Positions 18,436 through 27,475 are shown, counted from the stretch's first letter. The stretch is 64,000 nt of DNA from Dyadobacter sp. 676 (GCF_040448675.1 NZ_CP159289.1:4385001-4449000), one strand, 5' to 3'. Notes: generated by a model not told the origin, from the letters alone. Numbers and translations: made by a program.

Positions 18436-19335
18436 ATGTCTTCACAACCGAAAGTTTTGCTGGTAGTAAATCCCATTTCCGGGGATGTGAACAAGGATAT
18501 TATTTTTGAAAGGGTTATCGAAAAGTCGGAAGCCGAGGGCTGTGACCTGCGTATTTACAACACCACCGGCAGCGACGATGGGCAGACCGTCCGTGAAATG
18601 GTTGAAAATATCAGGCCCGAGCGCGTGCTTGTAGCCGGCGGCGACGGCACTATTTCCATGGTAGCGCAGGCATTGCATGGCACCGACGCCGTTCTTTGCA
18701 TCATTCCCGCCGGTTCAGCCAATGGTCTTTCCGTTGATTTCGGGCTGTCCGGCTCCATCGACCAGGCATTGGAAGTAGCGTTCGAAGGCGCTGTTTCGGC
18801 CATCGACGCGGTTTCGATTAATGGCGAAATCAGTCTGCATCTGGCTGATATCGGTTTAAATGCATTGCTGGTCAAAAACTACGAGGACAGCGACACACGC
18901 GGCAAGCTGGGTTATGCGCGGGAAATGTTGCGGACGCTGAGCGAACATGAAAATTTCGAGGTAAGAATCACTACCGGCGACGAGGTACTTGAAACCGAAG
19001 CATTGATCGTAATCATCGCCAATGCTAAAAAATACGGTACCGGGGTGAGTATCAATCCGATAGGTGATATGTGCGACGGCTTTTTCGAGTTGGTGATCGC
19101 CAAGAAGCTGGATTTTATCGAAACCGCTAAAATCCTCGCCGGCAGCACGGACTTCAATCCCGAGATTATGAAAGTGATTTCCGTAGAAAAAGCGAAGATC
19201 GAATGCGTCCAAAAAGCAGCGCATTTTCAGATCGACGGGGAATACAAGGGGCTGGTAAAGGAACTGGAAGCGGTGATATTGCCGGAGTATGTAAGGGTTG
19301 CCATTCCAAAAGGGCTCCGGGAAGTCAACGCATAA
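18436..19335 (+). CDS. Diacylglycerol/lipid kinase (YegS/DagK family)
   Basis: The 299-residue protein carries the DAGK catalytic signature GGDGT (68-72) and an N-terminal VVNPISGD nucleotide-binding strand-loop, followed by the beta-sandwich C-terminal domain of YegS/LCB5-type lipid kinases. It transfers phosphate from ATP to a lipid hydroxyl; diacylglycerol, sphingosine-like or undecaprenol substrates are possible and cannot be told apart here. Dyadobacter relatives make sphingolipids, so a long-chain-base kinase is a real alternative (inference). It is divergent from the App1-like gene. Confidence 0.88.
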   Translation: MSSQPKVLLVVNPISGDVNKDIIFERVIEKSEAEGCDLRIYNTTGSDDGQTVREMVENIRPERVLVAGGDGTISMVAQALHGTDAVLCIIPAGSANGLSVDFGLSGSIDQALEVAFEGAVSAIDAVSINGEISLHLADIGLNALLVKNYEDSDTRGKLGYAREMLRTLSEHENFEVRITTGDEVLETEALIVIIANAKKYGTGVSINPIGDMCDGFFELVIAKKLDFIETAKILAGSTDFNPEIMKVISVEKAKIECVQKAAHFQIDGEYKGLVKELEAVILPEYVRVAIPKGLREVNA

Positions 19336-19401
19336 GGGCGAAAGCGCTGCCCCCGAAGGGCTTCCTGTTTATGGCAATGACGGTCATCTCAACCACATTT
19401 T

Positions 19402-19454
19402 GGCTCCGGAGGAGCCTCCTACGGGAACAATACAGGACACACCGCCGGGGTGTG
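19402..19454. repeat. Two short REP-like hairpins
   Basis: GGCTCC-GGA-GGAGCC (19402-19416) and CACACC-GCCGG-GGTGTG (19438-19454) are perfect short hairpins 21 bases apart in the 235-base gap before the esterase gene. The style (6-bp stem, 3-5 base loop) matches the cluster at 22108-22256, suggesting one dispersed family. They may also help end the lipid-kinase transcript. Confidence 0.6.
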
Positions 19455-19570
19455 AACGTCCGGAACTGCATATTTTGCTGCAAACAGGATAGCCCTCCGC
19501 GCCAATTATGCGGGTATTGCAACAGTATTCTGTCTCACTAACTTGCTTTTTTGACCAAACTGCAATCTCC

Positions 19571-20722
19571 ATGAAAATCGCATATACCATCCTTTTCGGG
19601 ATTCTTGGTTTCGCATCGGCCATGCAAGCCCAGCAGGCCGAACTCTGCCAGGGTGCTTATTTTACCGAAGAACAAGGCAAGGCATTCCTCGAAAAACACG
19701 TCCCAGCTTCCCGCGTAGAATGGGAAGCCCGCGCCGCGCAAATCCGGCAGCAGATCCGTAACGGAATGGATTTGCAAACATTACCCGAGAAACCCACGTC
19801 GCAACCGATTATCCATTCTAAAAAAATAATGGACGGCTACTCGATCGAAAATGTCGCTTTCGAGAGCATGCCGGGTATTTATGTGACGGGAAATTTGTAC
19901 CGGCCATTGAAACAACAAAAGTCGTACGCAGGTATCCTCGCGCCGCACGGCCATGGTGAGAATCCGCACGGGCGCTTCCGCGAGCAGACGCAGAAGCGCT
20001 GCGCGACGCTCGCACGCATGGGCGCGATCGTGTTCGTGTGGGACATGGTAGGGCAGGGCGATGCCAGGCAATGCGAACATAAAATGCCGAAAGCGCTGAA
20101 ATTGCAAACGATCAATAGCATCCGTTCGCTGGATTTCCTGCTGTCCATTCCCGGGGTCGATCCCAACCGTATTGCCTGTACCGGCGAATCGGGTGGGGGA
20201 ACGCAGACGTTCCTGCTGGCTGCGTTGGATAACCGCGTGAAAGTATCGGCGCCGGTAGTAATGATATCGGCCTATTTCTTCGGAGGATGCGTTTGCGAGA
20301 GCGGCCTGCCAATTCATAAAAACGGTGGGTACCAGACCAATAATGTAGAAATTGCTGCATTAACCGCCCCGCGACCGATGATCATGATCTCCGACGGGGG
20401 CGACTGGACCAGGAACACGCCGGAAGTGGAATATCCGTTCATGCAGAAGATTTATTCGCTTTATGACAAGAAAGATAACCTCGAAACCGTGCATCTGGCT
20501 AACGAAAAACACGATTACGGCCCGTCGAAGCGGAAGGCGATGTATGCTTTCATGGCTGAACACCTCAAACTCGACCTGAAAGCGGTAACGGACAAGAACG
20601 GACAAATCGACGAAGAGCCTGCCAAAGTATTGGAACAAAAGGATCTGGCCGTTTTTGATGCCGTTCATCCACGGCCGGCGAACGCGGTCATGGGTGACGA
20701 AGCGGTGCTTAAACTTTTATAG
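19571..20722 (+). CDS. Secreted alpha/beta-hydrolase (acetylxylan esterase/DLH-like)
   Basis: From ATG 19571 the product has 383 residues and a signal peptide ending in MQAQ; an in-frame upstream extension to 19508 would bury the signal peptide and is rejected. The nucleophile elbow GESGGG places serine near 208, an APHGHGE oxyanion motif lies near 124-130, and a histidine in NEKHDYG near the end completes a likely triad. This resembles secreted acetylxylan-esterase or dienelactone-hydrolase-like enzymes of Bacteroidota; the substrate is unknown. It is 8 bases from the GntP permease gene, so the two are co-transcribed and may release and import a sugar acid (inference). Confidence 0.82.
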   Translation: MKIAYTILFGILGFASAMQAQQAELCQGAYFTEEQGKAFLEKHVPASRVEWEARAAQIRQQIRNGMDLQTLPEKPTSQPIIHSKKIMDGYSIENVAFESMPGIYVTGNLYRPLKQQKSYAGILAPHGHGENPHGRFREQTQKRCATLARMGAIVFVWDMVGQGDARQCEHKMPKALKLQTINSIRSLDFLLSIPGVDPNRIACTGESGGGTQTFLLAALDNRVKVSAPVVMISAYFFGGCVCESGLPIHKNGGYQTNNVEIAALTAPRPMIMISDGGDWTRNTPEVEYPFMQKIYSLYDKKDNLETVHLANEKHDYGPSKRKAMYAFMAEHLKLDLKAVTDKNGQIDEEPAKVLEQKDLAVFDAVHPRPANAVMGDEAVLKLL

Positions 20723-20730
20723 CCGCAATT

Positions 20731-22065
20731 ATGATCTTTGCTATCGTACTGGCCGCCATCGCGTTTATTGTCCTTAGTTCCATCATTTTGAAGATGCACC
20801 CGCTTGTCGGGCTGTTGCTTGCCGCGCTTGGAGTAGGCGTGTTCGCTGGCTTGCCGATCGATAAGCTCGCTGAAACGATTGGTAAAGGTTTCGGAGAGTT
20901 GATGTCGAAGATCGGGCTGATGGTGATCCTTGGCTGCGTAATAGGCGCAATCCTGGATAAATCCGGCGCGGCCATTAAAGTTGCGGATGTGATTTTAAAG
21001 GTATTCCGGGATAAGCGGCCAGCATTTGCCATGTCGGTGATTGGCGGCATTGTAGGCATTCCTGTTTTTTGCGACTCCGGTTTCATTATTTTACACAAAC
21101 TCAACCAGATTGTTGCCAAGCGGACTGGCAAGCCGCTGGCTACCATTGCATTATCGCTGTCCGGCGGTTTGTTCGCCACCCACACCCTTGTACCCCCCAC
21201 GCCCGGCCCGCTGTCCGCAGCCGGTAACCTGGGTATTCCGGATTCCATTGGGCTGGTCATTCTCATCGGCCTTATTGTTTCTATTCCCAGCCTTTTCCTG
21301 TCGACCTGGTTTGCCGGGAAATATGCTAAAAATGTAAAACTGATGGACGACGCGGCCATTGACGAGCCCCAAATTATAGAGGAGCAATTGTTACCTCCCG
21401 CCTGGAAAGCGTTTATGCCCATTGTACTGCCTATTCTGCTTATTACCCTTGCCTCTTTTGCCAAAATTCTGCAATTCCCCGGAGAACTCACGCGCTGGCT
21501 GAACTTTCTCGGCAGCCCGCTGGTGTCGTTTCTGCTGGCGATATTTTTCAGCTATTCCCTATTCCCTGAAAATGCTTCGCAACGCATGATGGCCTGTTTT
21601 AAAAGTGGCATAGAGCACTGCGGCACTACCCTCGTGCTAGTAGGCGCGGGAGGCGCTTTCGGGGCTATTTTAAAAGAAACCTCCTTGAAGGAAATGGTGA
21701 GTGAATGGCTGCTGCATAACGAAATGTCCGGTGGCTATTTGTTGGTGATCGCGTTTCTGATTGCCGTATTTTTCAAAACGGCACAAGGTTCCACAACCTC
21801 GGCCATGGTGCTCACCACGAGCATCCTGGCGCCACTGCTTGCATCGCTCGGTTTTGTAACGTCCGTTCAGATAACATTGGTCGTAATGGCAGTAGGCAGC
21901 GGCGCGATGATCGTTTCGCATACCAACGACGCCTGGTTCTGGGTCGTATCGCAATTTACCGGCATTTCAGCGAAGGACACCTATCGCACGCACACCGTTC
22001 TGACAGGCTTGCAGGGCGTTGTAAGTTTCGCGGCGACGATGGTTTTATATTTGCTTCTTGGATAG
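20731..22065 (+). CDS. GntP-family gluconate/sugar-acid:H+ symporter
   Basis: The 444-residue integral membrane protein has about twelve hydrophobic segments, the family hallmarks HPLVGLLLAALGVG near residue 17 and a glycine-rich GCVIGAILDKSG region near 71, and a late TAQGSTTSAMV motif, all typical of GntP permeases. Known members import gluconate or related acids such as glycerate with protons. The short spacing after the esterase gene indicates an operon. Exact substrate cannot be read from sequence. Confidence 0.93.
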   Translation: MIFAIVLAAIAFIVLSSIILKMHPLVGLLLAALGVGVFAGLPIDKLAETIGKGFGELMSKIGLMVILGCVIGAILDKSGAAIKVADVILKVFRDKRPAFAMSVIGGIVGIPVFCDSGFIILHKLNQIVAKRTGKPLATIALSLSGGLFATHTLVPPTPGPLSAAGNLGIPDSIGLVILIGLIVSIPSLFLSTWFAGKYAKNVKLMDDAAIDEPQIIEEQLLPPAWKAFMPIVLPILLITLASFAKILQFPGELTRWLNFLGSPLVSFLLAIFFSYSLFPENASQRMMACFKSGIEHCGTTLVLVGAGGAFGAILKETSLKEMVSEWLLHNEMSGGYLLVIAFLIAVFFKTAQGSTTSAMVLTTSILAPLLASLGFVTSVQITLVVMAVGSGAMIVSHTNDAWFWVVSQFTGISAKDTYRTHTVLTGLQGVVSFAATMVLYLLLG

Positions 22066-22107
22066 AAGGGTTAGGGCGTGCTTCGGGTCGGGGGGGTGTT
22101 TTCTTGC

Positions 22108-22256
22108 GGTGCTCCGCACCTTGTGTTGGTTGATTAGCGGCTCCGCTCATTCTGCAAAACCTTTGTGCTGCACCGGTTCGATTAGACAAGGCGCAGAGCG
22201 CCGTAATACTTGTAGGACTGATTGCCGCATGGCTGAATGAAAAGGTGCAGCGCACC
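22108..22256. repeat. Cluster of four REP-like hairpins
   Basis: Four short perfect hairpins lie within 150 bases: GGTGC-TCC-GCACC (22108-22120), AGCG-GCTC-CGCT (22136-22147), GGCGC-AGA-GCGCC (22190-22202) and GGTGC-AGC-GCACC (22244-22256). The last two are each followed about 10 bases later by TTGTAGGA, so hairpin plus tail is the repeat unit. No protein gene lies in 22066-22416. Confidence 0.7.
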
Positions 22257-22309
22257 GAAAGATTTGTAGGAATTGAAAGCATATCCCTACATTACCCGCA
22301 ATATAAAAC

Positions 22310-22380
22310 AATGTCACCCTGAGTGAAATCGGAGGTAATGCATGACGCAAATATCCTGCGATTGCGCTCAGGGTGACATT
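22310..22380. repeat. 14-bp inverted repeat between convergent GntP and sucC genes
   Basis: AATGTCACCCTGAG at 22310-22323 is repeated as an exact reverse complement at 22367-22380, with further imperfect pairing inside. The TGTCACCCTGAG core is, to my knowledge, a dispersed motif in Bacteroidota genomes. Lying between converging genes, it may also stop transcription from both sides, though only a weak T run follows. Confidence 0.65.
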
Positions 22381-22416
22381 AATGTTTTAACATTACGTCA
22401 GCCGGAAAGCCTTTTT

Positions 22417-23640
22417 TTAAACACCCAGCTCAGCGAGAACCTCTGATACTTTGGTTGCAGCTTCTTTGAATTCGATTGCGGAGTAAACTTTCAGGCCGGA
22501 TTCGTTAATGATGCGCGCGCCTTCCTCGGCATTGGTTCCCTGCAGACGAACGATGATAGGCACCGGAATTTCGCCGATCGCTTTGTAGGCTTCCACTACA
22601 CCGGCAGCAACACGGTCACAACGCACTATACCGCCGAAGATGTTGATCAGGATCGCTTTTACGTTCGGGTCTTTCAGAATGATGCGGAAACCTGCTTCCA
22701 CGGTGCGAGCGTTCGCGCCACCGCCTACGTCGAGGAAGTTGGCAGGCTCACCGCCTGAAAGCTTGATCAGGTCCATGGTAGCCATTGCCAAACCGGCTCC
22801 GTTCACCATACAACCTACGTTTCCGTCCAGTTTTACGTAGTTCAGGTTGTTGGCGCCTGCTTCTACTTCCAATGGGTCTTCTTCGTTGGTGTCGCGCATT
22901 TCTGCCAGTTCCGGATGACGGTACAATGCGTTGTCGTCCAGGTTTACTTTCGCATCAACGGCGAGGATTTTATTATCGGACGTTTTTAAAACCGGGTTGA
23001 TTTCGAACATCGACGAGTCGCTTTCCACGTAGGCTTTGTAAAGCGCAGTGATAAATTTCACCATTTCCTTGAATGCGTCGCCTTCGAGGCCCAGTGCAAA
23101 TGCCACTTTACGCGCCTGGAACGGCTGCAATCCCACAGCAGGATCGATCCATTCCTTGATGATTTTTTCAGGTGTATGCTCCGCAACTTCTTCGATGTCC
23201 ATACCGCCTTCAGTGCTGGCCATGATCACGTTGCAGTTTTTGGCGCGATCCAACAGGATCGACAGGTAATATTCTTTCGGCTCGCTGGGGCCTGGATAGT
23301 ATACGTCTTCTGCGATCAGGACTTTATTGACTTGCTTGCCTTCTGCACCGGTCTGGTGCGTTACCAATACTTTGCCCAGAATGTTGTTGGAGATGGTCCT
23401 GACATCTTCAACCGACTTAGCCAACGCCACACCGCGTTGCTCACTGCCGACGATACGGCCCTTGCCGCGGCCACCTGCGTGGATCTGGGATTTTACAACA
23501 TACCACTTGGTGCCTGTCTGCTGGCTGAGCTCACGTGCAACTTCTACCGCCTTATCCGGAGTGTCGGCTACGAGGCCTTCCTGAATACGCACACCGTATT
23601 TTTTAAGAACGCTTTTGCCTTGATATTCGTGAATATTCAT
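22417..23640 (-). CDS. sucC: Succinyl-CoA synthetase beta subunit (ADP-forming)
   Basis: SucC is the nucleotide-binding beta subunit that, with SucD, converts succinyl-CoA, ADP and phosphate to succinate, CoA and ATP in the TCA cycle. The 407-residue length is standard. The ATP-grasp N-terminus begins MNIHEYQGKSVLKKYGV, and the CoA-ligase C-terminal domain shows GGIVRCDRVAAGV. sucD is not adjacent, which is common in Bacteroidota. The start is divergent from the ABC ATPase gene across 85 bases. Confidence 0.97.
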   Translation of the reverse strand: MNIHEYQGKSVLKKYGVRIQEGLVADTPDKAVEVARELSQQTGTKWYVVKSQIHAGGRGKGRIVGSEQRGVALAKSVEDVRTISNNILGKVLVTHQTGAEGKQVNKVLIAEDVYYPGPSEPKEYYLSILLDRAKNCNVIMASTEGGMDIEEVAEHTPEKIIKEWIDPAVGLQPFQARKVAFALGLEGDAFKEMVKFITALYKAYVESDSSMFEINPVLKTSDNKILAVDAKVNLDDNALYRHPELAEMRDTNEEDPLEVEAGANNLNYVKLDGNVGCMVNGAGLAMATMDLIKLSGGEPANFLDVGGGANARTVEAGFRIILKDPNVKAILINIFGGIVRCDRVAAGVVEAYKAIGEIPVPIIVRLQGTNAEEGARIINESGLKVYSAIEFKEAATKVSEVLAELGV

Positions 23641-23725
23641 GAGTATAAAAGTAAATTGGTATTTTCACGGCAAATTAAGGAATTAATCAAAACGGGCGCG
23701 TTTTTAGCATAATTATCTTTTCATC

Positions 23726-24397
23726 ATGGAGCTACTTCGGGCGAGCGGGATCAGGCGTACTTACGGTTCTTTGCAGGTTTTAAAAGGCATTGATTTGGAA
23801 GTAAAAAAGGGGGAAGTAGTGGCCATCGTAGGACCGTCGGGTGCCGGGAAAAGCACCTTCCTGCATATCCTCGGAACGCTCGACCGGCCGGAGCAAGGCG
23901 AGGTCTTCATCGAGGGCATTAATGTGTTTACCCAGAAGGACAAAGACCTCGCACGCTTCCGTAACGAGAAGATCGGCTTCATTTTCCAGTTCCACAATTT
24001 GCTGGCGGAGTTTACGGCATTGGAGAACGTCTGTATGCCGGGGTACATCAACGGTAATGTCAGCGAAAAGGACATTCAGGCACGTGCCAAAGAACTGCTC
24101 GAACTACTCGGTCTTGGTGGCAGAATGGATCATTTGCCGTCTCAACTTTCCGGTGGCGAACAGCAGCGCGTAGCAGTTGCCAGGGCATTGCTGAACCGGC
24201 CCGCCATTGTGTTAGCCGATGAACCCAGTGGTAACCTCGATTCGCATAATGCATTGGATTTGCATCAGTTGTTTTTCAAGCTGCGGGATGAAACCGGCCA
24301 GACATTCATTATTGTGACGCATAACGAGGAATTGGCCGAAATGGCGGATAGGAGATTGGTGATGCAGGACGGATTGATGGTCCAGCATTCCGTCTAA
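23726..24397 (+). CDS. LolD-type ABC transporter ATP-binding protein
   Basis: The 223-residue ATPase has Walker [10 protein letters not shown] (36-44), a Q-loop FIFQFHNLL, signature [15 protein letters not shown], Walker [12 protein letters not shown] and the switch histidine in VTHNEEL. The pattern places it in the MacB/LolD/FtsE group that powers lipoprotein release or mechanotransmission rather than substrate uptake. No permease gene is next to it, so the partner must be encoded elsewhere, as is common for LolD in Bacteroidota. It ends at a bidirectional terminator shared with groEL. Confidence 0.9.
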   Translation: MELLRASGIRRTYGSLQVLKGIDLEVKKGEVVAIVGPSGAGKSTFLHILGTLDRPEQGEVFIEGINVFTQKDKDLARFRNEKIGFIFQFHNLLAEFTALENVCMPGYINGNVSEKDIQARAKELLELLGLGGRMDHLPSQLSGGEQQRVAVARALLNRPAIVLADEPSGNLDSHNALDLHQLFFKLRDETGQTFIIVTHNEELAEMADRRLVMQDGLMVQHSV

Positions 24398-24415
24398 AAT
24401 TTTTAATGCCAAACA

Positions 24416-24451
24416 AAAAACCGGCTGCCAGGTATCTGACAGCCGGTTTTT
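24416..24451. terminator. Bidirectional terminator between ABC ATPase and groEL
   Basis: AAAACCGGCTG (24417-24427) pairs with CAGCCGGTTTT (24440-24450). An A run on the left and T run on the right let it act for both converging genes. Confidence 0.88.
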
Positions 24452-24477
24452 ATATGTTCCGAAGAAACGGAGGCTGA

Positions 24478-26110
24478 TTACATCATGCCGCCCATTCCGC
24501 CGCCGTGGCTGTGGCCACCTGCCGCAGGAGCTTCTTCCGGTTCGTCGGCGATCACGCACTCTGTTGTCAGCAACAGACCAGCGATAGACGCCGCGTTTTC
24601 AAGCGCCAGGCGGGATACTTTCTTAGGATCGATGATACCAGCTTCCAGAAGATCCTGATAAGTGTTGTCTTTCGCGTTGTAACCGAAAGAACCTGAACCA
24701 TCTTTCACTTTGTTAATCACCACCGAAGGCTCGCCACCGGCGTTGGACACGATTGTTCTCAATGGAGCTTCGAGCGCCGTGCGGATGATGTTGATACCGG
24801 TTGTTTCGTCTTCGTTTGAACCTTTCAGGTTGTCGAGAGAAGCAGCTGCGCGGATGAACGCCACACCACCACCTGCAACGATACCTTCTTCCACCGCAGC
24901 GCGAGTTGCGTGAAGGGCGTCGTCAACGCGGTCTTTTTTCTCTTTCATTTCAACCTCAGTTGCGGCACCGATGTAAAGGATAGCTACGCCGCCAGACAAT
25001 TTGGCAAGACGCTCCTGAAGTTTTTCGCGATCGTAGTCGGATGTAGTGTTTTCGATCTGCGATTTGATCTGGTTAACACGTGCCTGAATGTCCTCGGTAG
25101 CACCGCTTCCGTTAACCAATGTAGTATTGTCTTTGTCGATAATCGCTTTTTCGCAAGTACCGAGGTATTCCAAAGTAGCGTTTTCCAGTTTGAAACCACG
25201 CTCTTCGCTGATAACCGTACCGCCGGTAATGATGGCGATATCTTCCAGCATTGCTTTACGACGGTCGCCGAAACCAGGAGCTTTTACAGCCGCTACTTTC
25301 AATGCACCGCGGATTTTGTTTACTACCAATGTAGCAAGTGCTTCTCCGTCAACGTCTTCTGCAAGGATAAGCAATGGACGGCCGGTTTGTGCAACTGCTT
25401 CCAACACAGGAAGAAGCTCTTTCATGGAAGAAACTTTCTTCTCGGAGATCAGGATGTATGGACGCTCGAGTTCGGCTTCCATTTTCTCTGTGTTGGTTAC
25501 GAAGTATGGAGACAGGTAACCGCGGTCGAACTGCATACCTTCCACAGTTTTAACTTCTGTTTCGGTTCCGCGTGCTTCTTCAACGGTGATTACGCCTTCT
25601 TTACCTACTTTTTCCATCGCTTCGGCGATCATGTTACCGATCTCCTCGTCGTGGTTCGCTGAGATAGTCGCAACCTGAGCGATTTCTTTGGAAGTAGAGA
25701 TGTTTTTTCTTTTGGCCTTCCAGATCTTTTACGATAGTAGCGACAGCTTTGTCGATACCACGTTTCAAATCCATAGGGTTAGCGCCAGCCGCTACGTTTT
25801 TCACACCGATCGAGTAGATCGCCTGTGCCAGAACGGTAGCAGTAGTAGTACCATCTCCCGCCGAGTCGGCAGTTTTGGAAGCTACTTCTTTCACCAGCTG
25901 AGCACCCATGTTTTCGATGGGATCTTTCAGGTCGATTTCTTTGGCAACAGTAACACCATCCTTCGTGATGCTTGGAGAACCGAACTTCTTGTCGATTACC
26001 ACGTTACGGCCGCGAGGGCCCAATGTAACCTTAACGGCGTCAGCCAGGGTGTCCACACCGCGCTTTACTTTGTCGCGTGCTTCTGTGTCAAAAAATATTT
26101 TCTTAGACAT
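24478..26110 (-). pseudogene. groL: groEL (60-kDa chaperonin) with apparent +1 frameshift
   Basis: GroEL forms the double-ring folding chamber that works with GroES and ATP. The N-terminal 150 residues and the C-terminal 384 residues, ending in the usual Gly-Met-rich tail, are both excellent GroEL but lie in different frames. The break is at a six-base A run on the coding strand (T6 at 25703-25708). With five A residues the frame runs on through the expected [16 protein letters not shown] region and gives 543 residues, the normal length. Because GroEL is essential and every other position looks conserved, an assembly indel is far more likely than decay, unless a second intact copy exists outside the window. 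groES lies 57 bases upstream. Confidence 0.92.
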
Positions 26111-26167
26111 AATTGTTAATAATTTGAAAGAACTTTAAGAGAAACTAATGAATCTGAAGGGCTCGGA

Positions 26168-26464
26168 TTAACCTATGATCGCATAGATGTCCGACTCGCG
26201 CATAATCAGGACGTCTTTTCCTTCGTATGCCAATTCAGTGCCTGAGTACTTACCGTACAATACGGTATCTCCAACTTTTACTGTAAGCGGCTCGTCTTTT
26301 TTACCGGGGCCTACCGCCAATACGGTTCCACGTTGCGGTTTTTCCTTCGCAGTATCAGGGATGATGATACCAAATGCTGTTTTTTCTTCGGCTGGGGCAG
26401 GTTCGATGAGAACACGGTCAGCTAGCGGTTGTACATTCACTTGTATTTCTGCTAAAGTTGACAT
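26168..26464 (-). CDS. groS: Co-chaperonin GroES
   Basis: The 98-residue protein caps the GroEL ring. It has the standard family layout: [21 protein letters not shown] near the start including the mobile loop, then GTVLAVGPG, a [14 protein letters not shown] segment and a hydrophobic C-terminus. The length is normal. It heads a groES-groEL operon. No CIRCE element (TTAGCACTC-N9-GAGTGCTAA) and no TAnnTTTG promoter is visible upstream; instead a sigma-54-like site and TGACA dyads are found at 26518-26623. Confidence 0.97.
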   Translation of the reverse strand: MSTLAEIQVNVQPLADRVLIEPAPAEEKTAFGIIIPDTAKEKPQRGTVLAVGPGKKDEPLTVKVGDTVLYGKYSGTELAYEGKDVLIMRESDIYAIIG

Positions 26465-26517
26465 AAATATTAAACGTTTATTTTAGTTGTCAGTAATGAT
26501 TAGACTCCCATCCCGAT

Positions 26518-26534
26518 AGCACAATCTGTGCCAG
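26518..26534 (-). promoter_or_regulatory. Sigma-54-like element or dyad upstream of groES
   Basis: On the minus strand it reads CTGGCACAGATTGTGCT, matching 15 of 17 positions of YTGGCACGrNNNTTGCW with GG-N10-GC spacing. A start about 12 bases downstream would leave a leader of about 43 bases before groES, a normal distance. The same bases contain a perfect small dyad GCACA-GAT-TGTGC, so a repressor or activator operator is the main alternative. Confidence 0.4.
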
Positions 26535-26544
26535 CCACTCCGCT

Positions 26545-26623
26545 CTGACATTTTTTCCTGCCAGTGTGACAAATTTGTATTCAGGCGTGGCGTTATAGTA
26601 CTATAATGTCATTTTTTTGTCAG
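26545..26623. promoter_or_regulatory. TGACA-type dyads and 14-bp palindrome, groES divergent region
   Basis: CTGACA-N8-TGCCAG (26545-26564) and TGTCA-N6-TGTCAG (26607-26623) flank a perfect 14-bp palindrome TTATAGTACTATAA (26593-26606). The set sits between divergent groES and the gene at 26691 and may bind a heat-shock or enhancer-binding regulator. The protein is unknown. Confidence 0.35.
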
Positions 26624-26690
26624 GAATATCTAAATCTTGCTTTCAGCGGCGGAATTCATTAAATTTTATCGGAACCAAATTGAAAACCCT

Positions 26691-27398
26691 ATGTCAGAAC
26701 TCAATAGAAACTGGCTAACCGAAGGAATTTTTGATTTTGAATACAAAAAATATGTGCTGATGGCCTACTTTCAGCACGTCCGGGACCAGTTCACACACAA
26801 CCGGTTGCACCCTTTCCTGCCAGAATTGAAGCTGCACCTCGACGCTTGTGTCAGCATCCGCGACAATAAGAGCAATATCAGGAAAAACCTGCCTAAAAAT
26901 CTGACAGGGATCGATGTTCAAACCTGGCAGTTGCAATATGAAGAGACGCACCAGGACGACCCCTATATGTCGGACCTGAACTACATTCTCGATTTCGCAA
27001 TCCCGCGGTTTTCGAAATCCATTGAGGAGGGGTCGGAGCGGTTTTCGGAAGTGGAGGAGAACGTACGTGTTTCGCCCGTAGGCATCGTACCGTTGCATTT
27101 GCAGGAGGGCTACCTGCTGTTTTTGCATACATTCCAGCCGTTGGTAAGCGTTTTTCAATACCAGCTGGCGCTTTACAATGCATTAAAGGAGCGGTACCTG
27201 AAAACTATTTATATCGACACGGTGCGTATTGGCATCGGAAATACGATCTCGCAGATCAAAGTAGAACTTACAAAACGAAACAGGGCCATGCCGAATCCTG
27301 CGACTTATGTCGTGGAATCGAAACATGAATATCCGTTGCAGGAAACGCTGCTGCCGGTTGCGGAGAGATTAATGTTGCGGGAAATCAATGTAGCTTAA
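26691..27398 (+). CDS. Conserved-looking cytosolic protein of unknown function
   Basis: I do not recognise a named domain. The 235-residue product has no signal peptide or membrane segment, is rich in aromatic and charged residues and is predicted mostly helical. ATG 26691 is preferred; a TTG at 26637 would add 18 residues inside the probable promoter region. Codon use and composition match the neighbours, so it is a resident gene. It is divergent from groES and shares the palindrome-containing intergenic region, and it ends at the bidirectional terminator it shares with secG. Confidence 0.75.
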   Translation: MSELNRNWLTEGIFDFEYKKYVLMAYFQHVRDQFTHNRLHPFLPELKLHLDACVSIRDNKSNIRKNLPKNLTGIDVQTWQLQYEETHQDDPYMSDLNYILDFAIPRFSKSIEEGSERFSEVEENVRVSPVGIVPLHLQEGYLLFLHTFQPLVSVFQYQLALYNALKERYLKTIYIDTVRIGIGNTISQIKVELTKRNRAMPNPATYVVESKHEYPLQETLLPVAERLMLREINVA

Positions 27399-27424
27399 GT
27401 GTGACTTTAAATTATGGGGCGTAA

Positions 27425-27458
27425 AAAATCCTGCGATGTTCGTCGCAGGATTTTCTTT
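27425..27458. terminator. Bidirectional terminator between unknown gene and secG
   Basis: AAAATCCTGCGA (27425-27436) pairs with TCGCAGGATTTT (27443-27454) around a six-base loop, with an A run before and a T run after. Confidence 0.88.
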
Positions 27459-27475
27459 TCAGGCTGATACCTTCC

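Noticed and set aside
25634..26110. Programmed frameshifting in groEL
   Set aside because: The A6 run is short and no stimulatory hairpin is seen; four other genes in the window show the same single-base surplus, so a sequence error is the simpler explanation.
26465..26636. CIRCE element upstream of groES
   Set aside because: Neither TTAGCACTC nor its inverse with 9-base spacing is present. GCACA-GAT-TGTGC is shorter and different.
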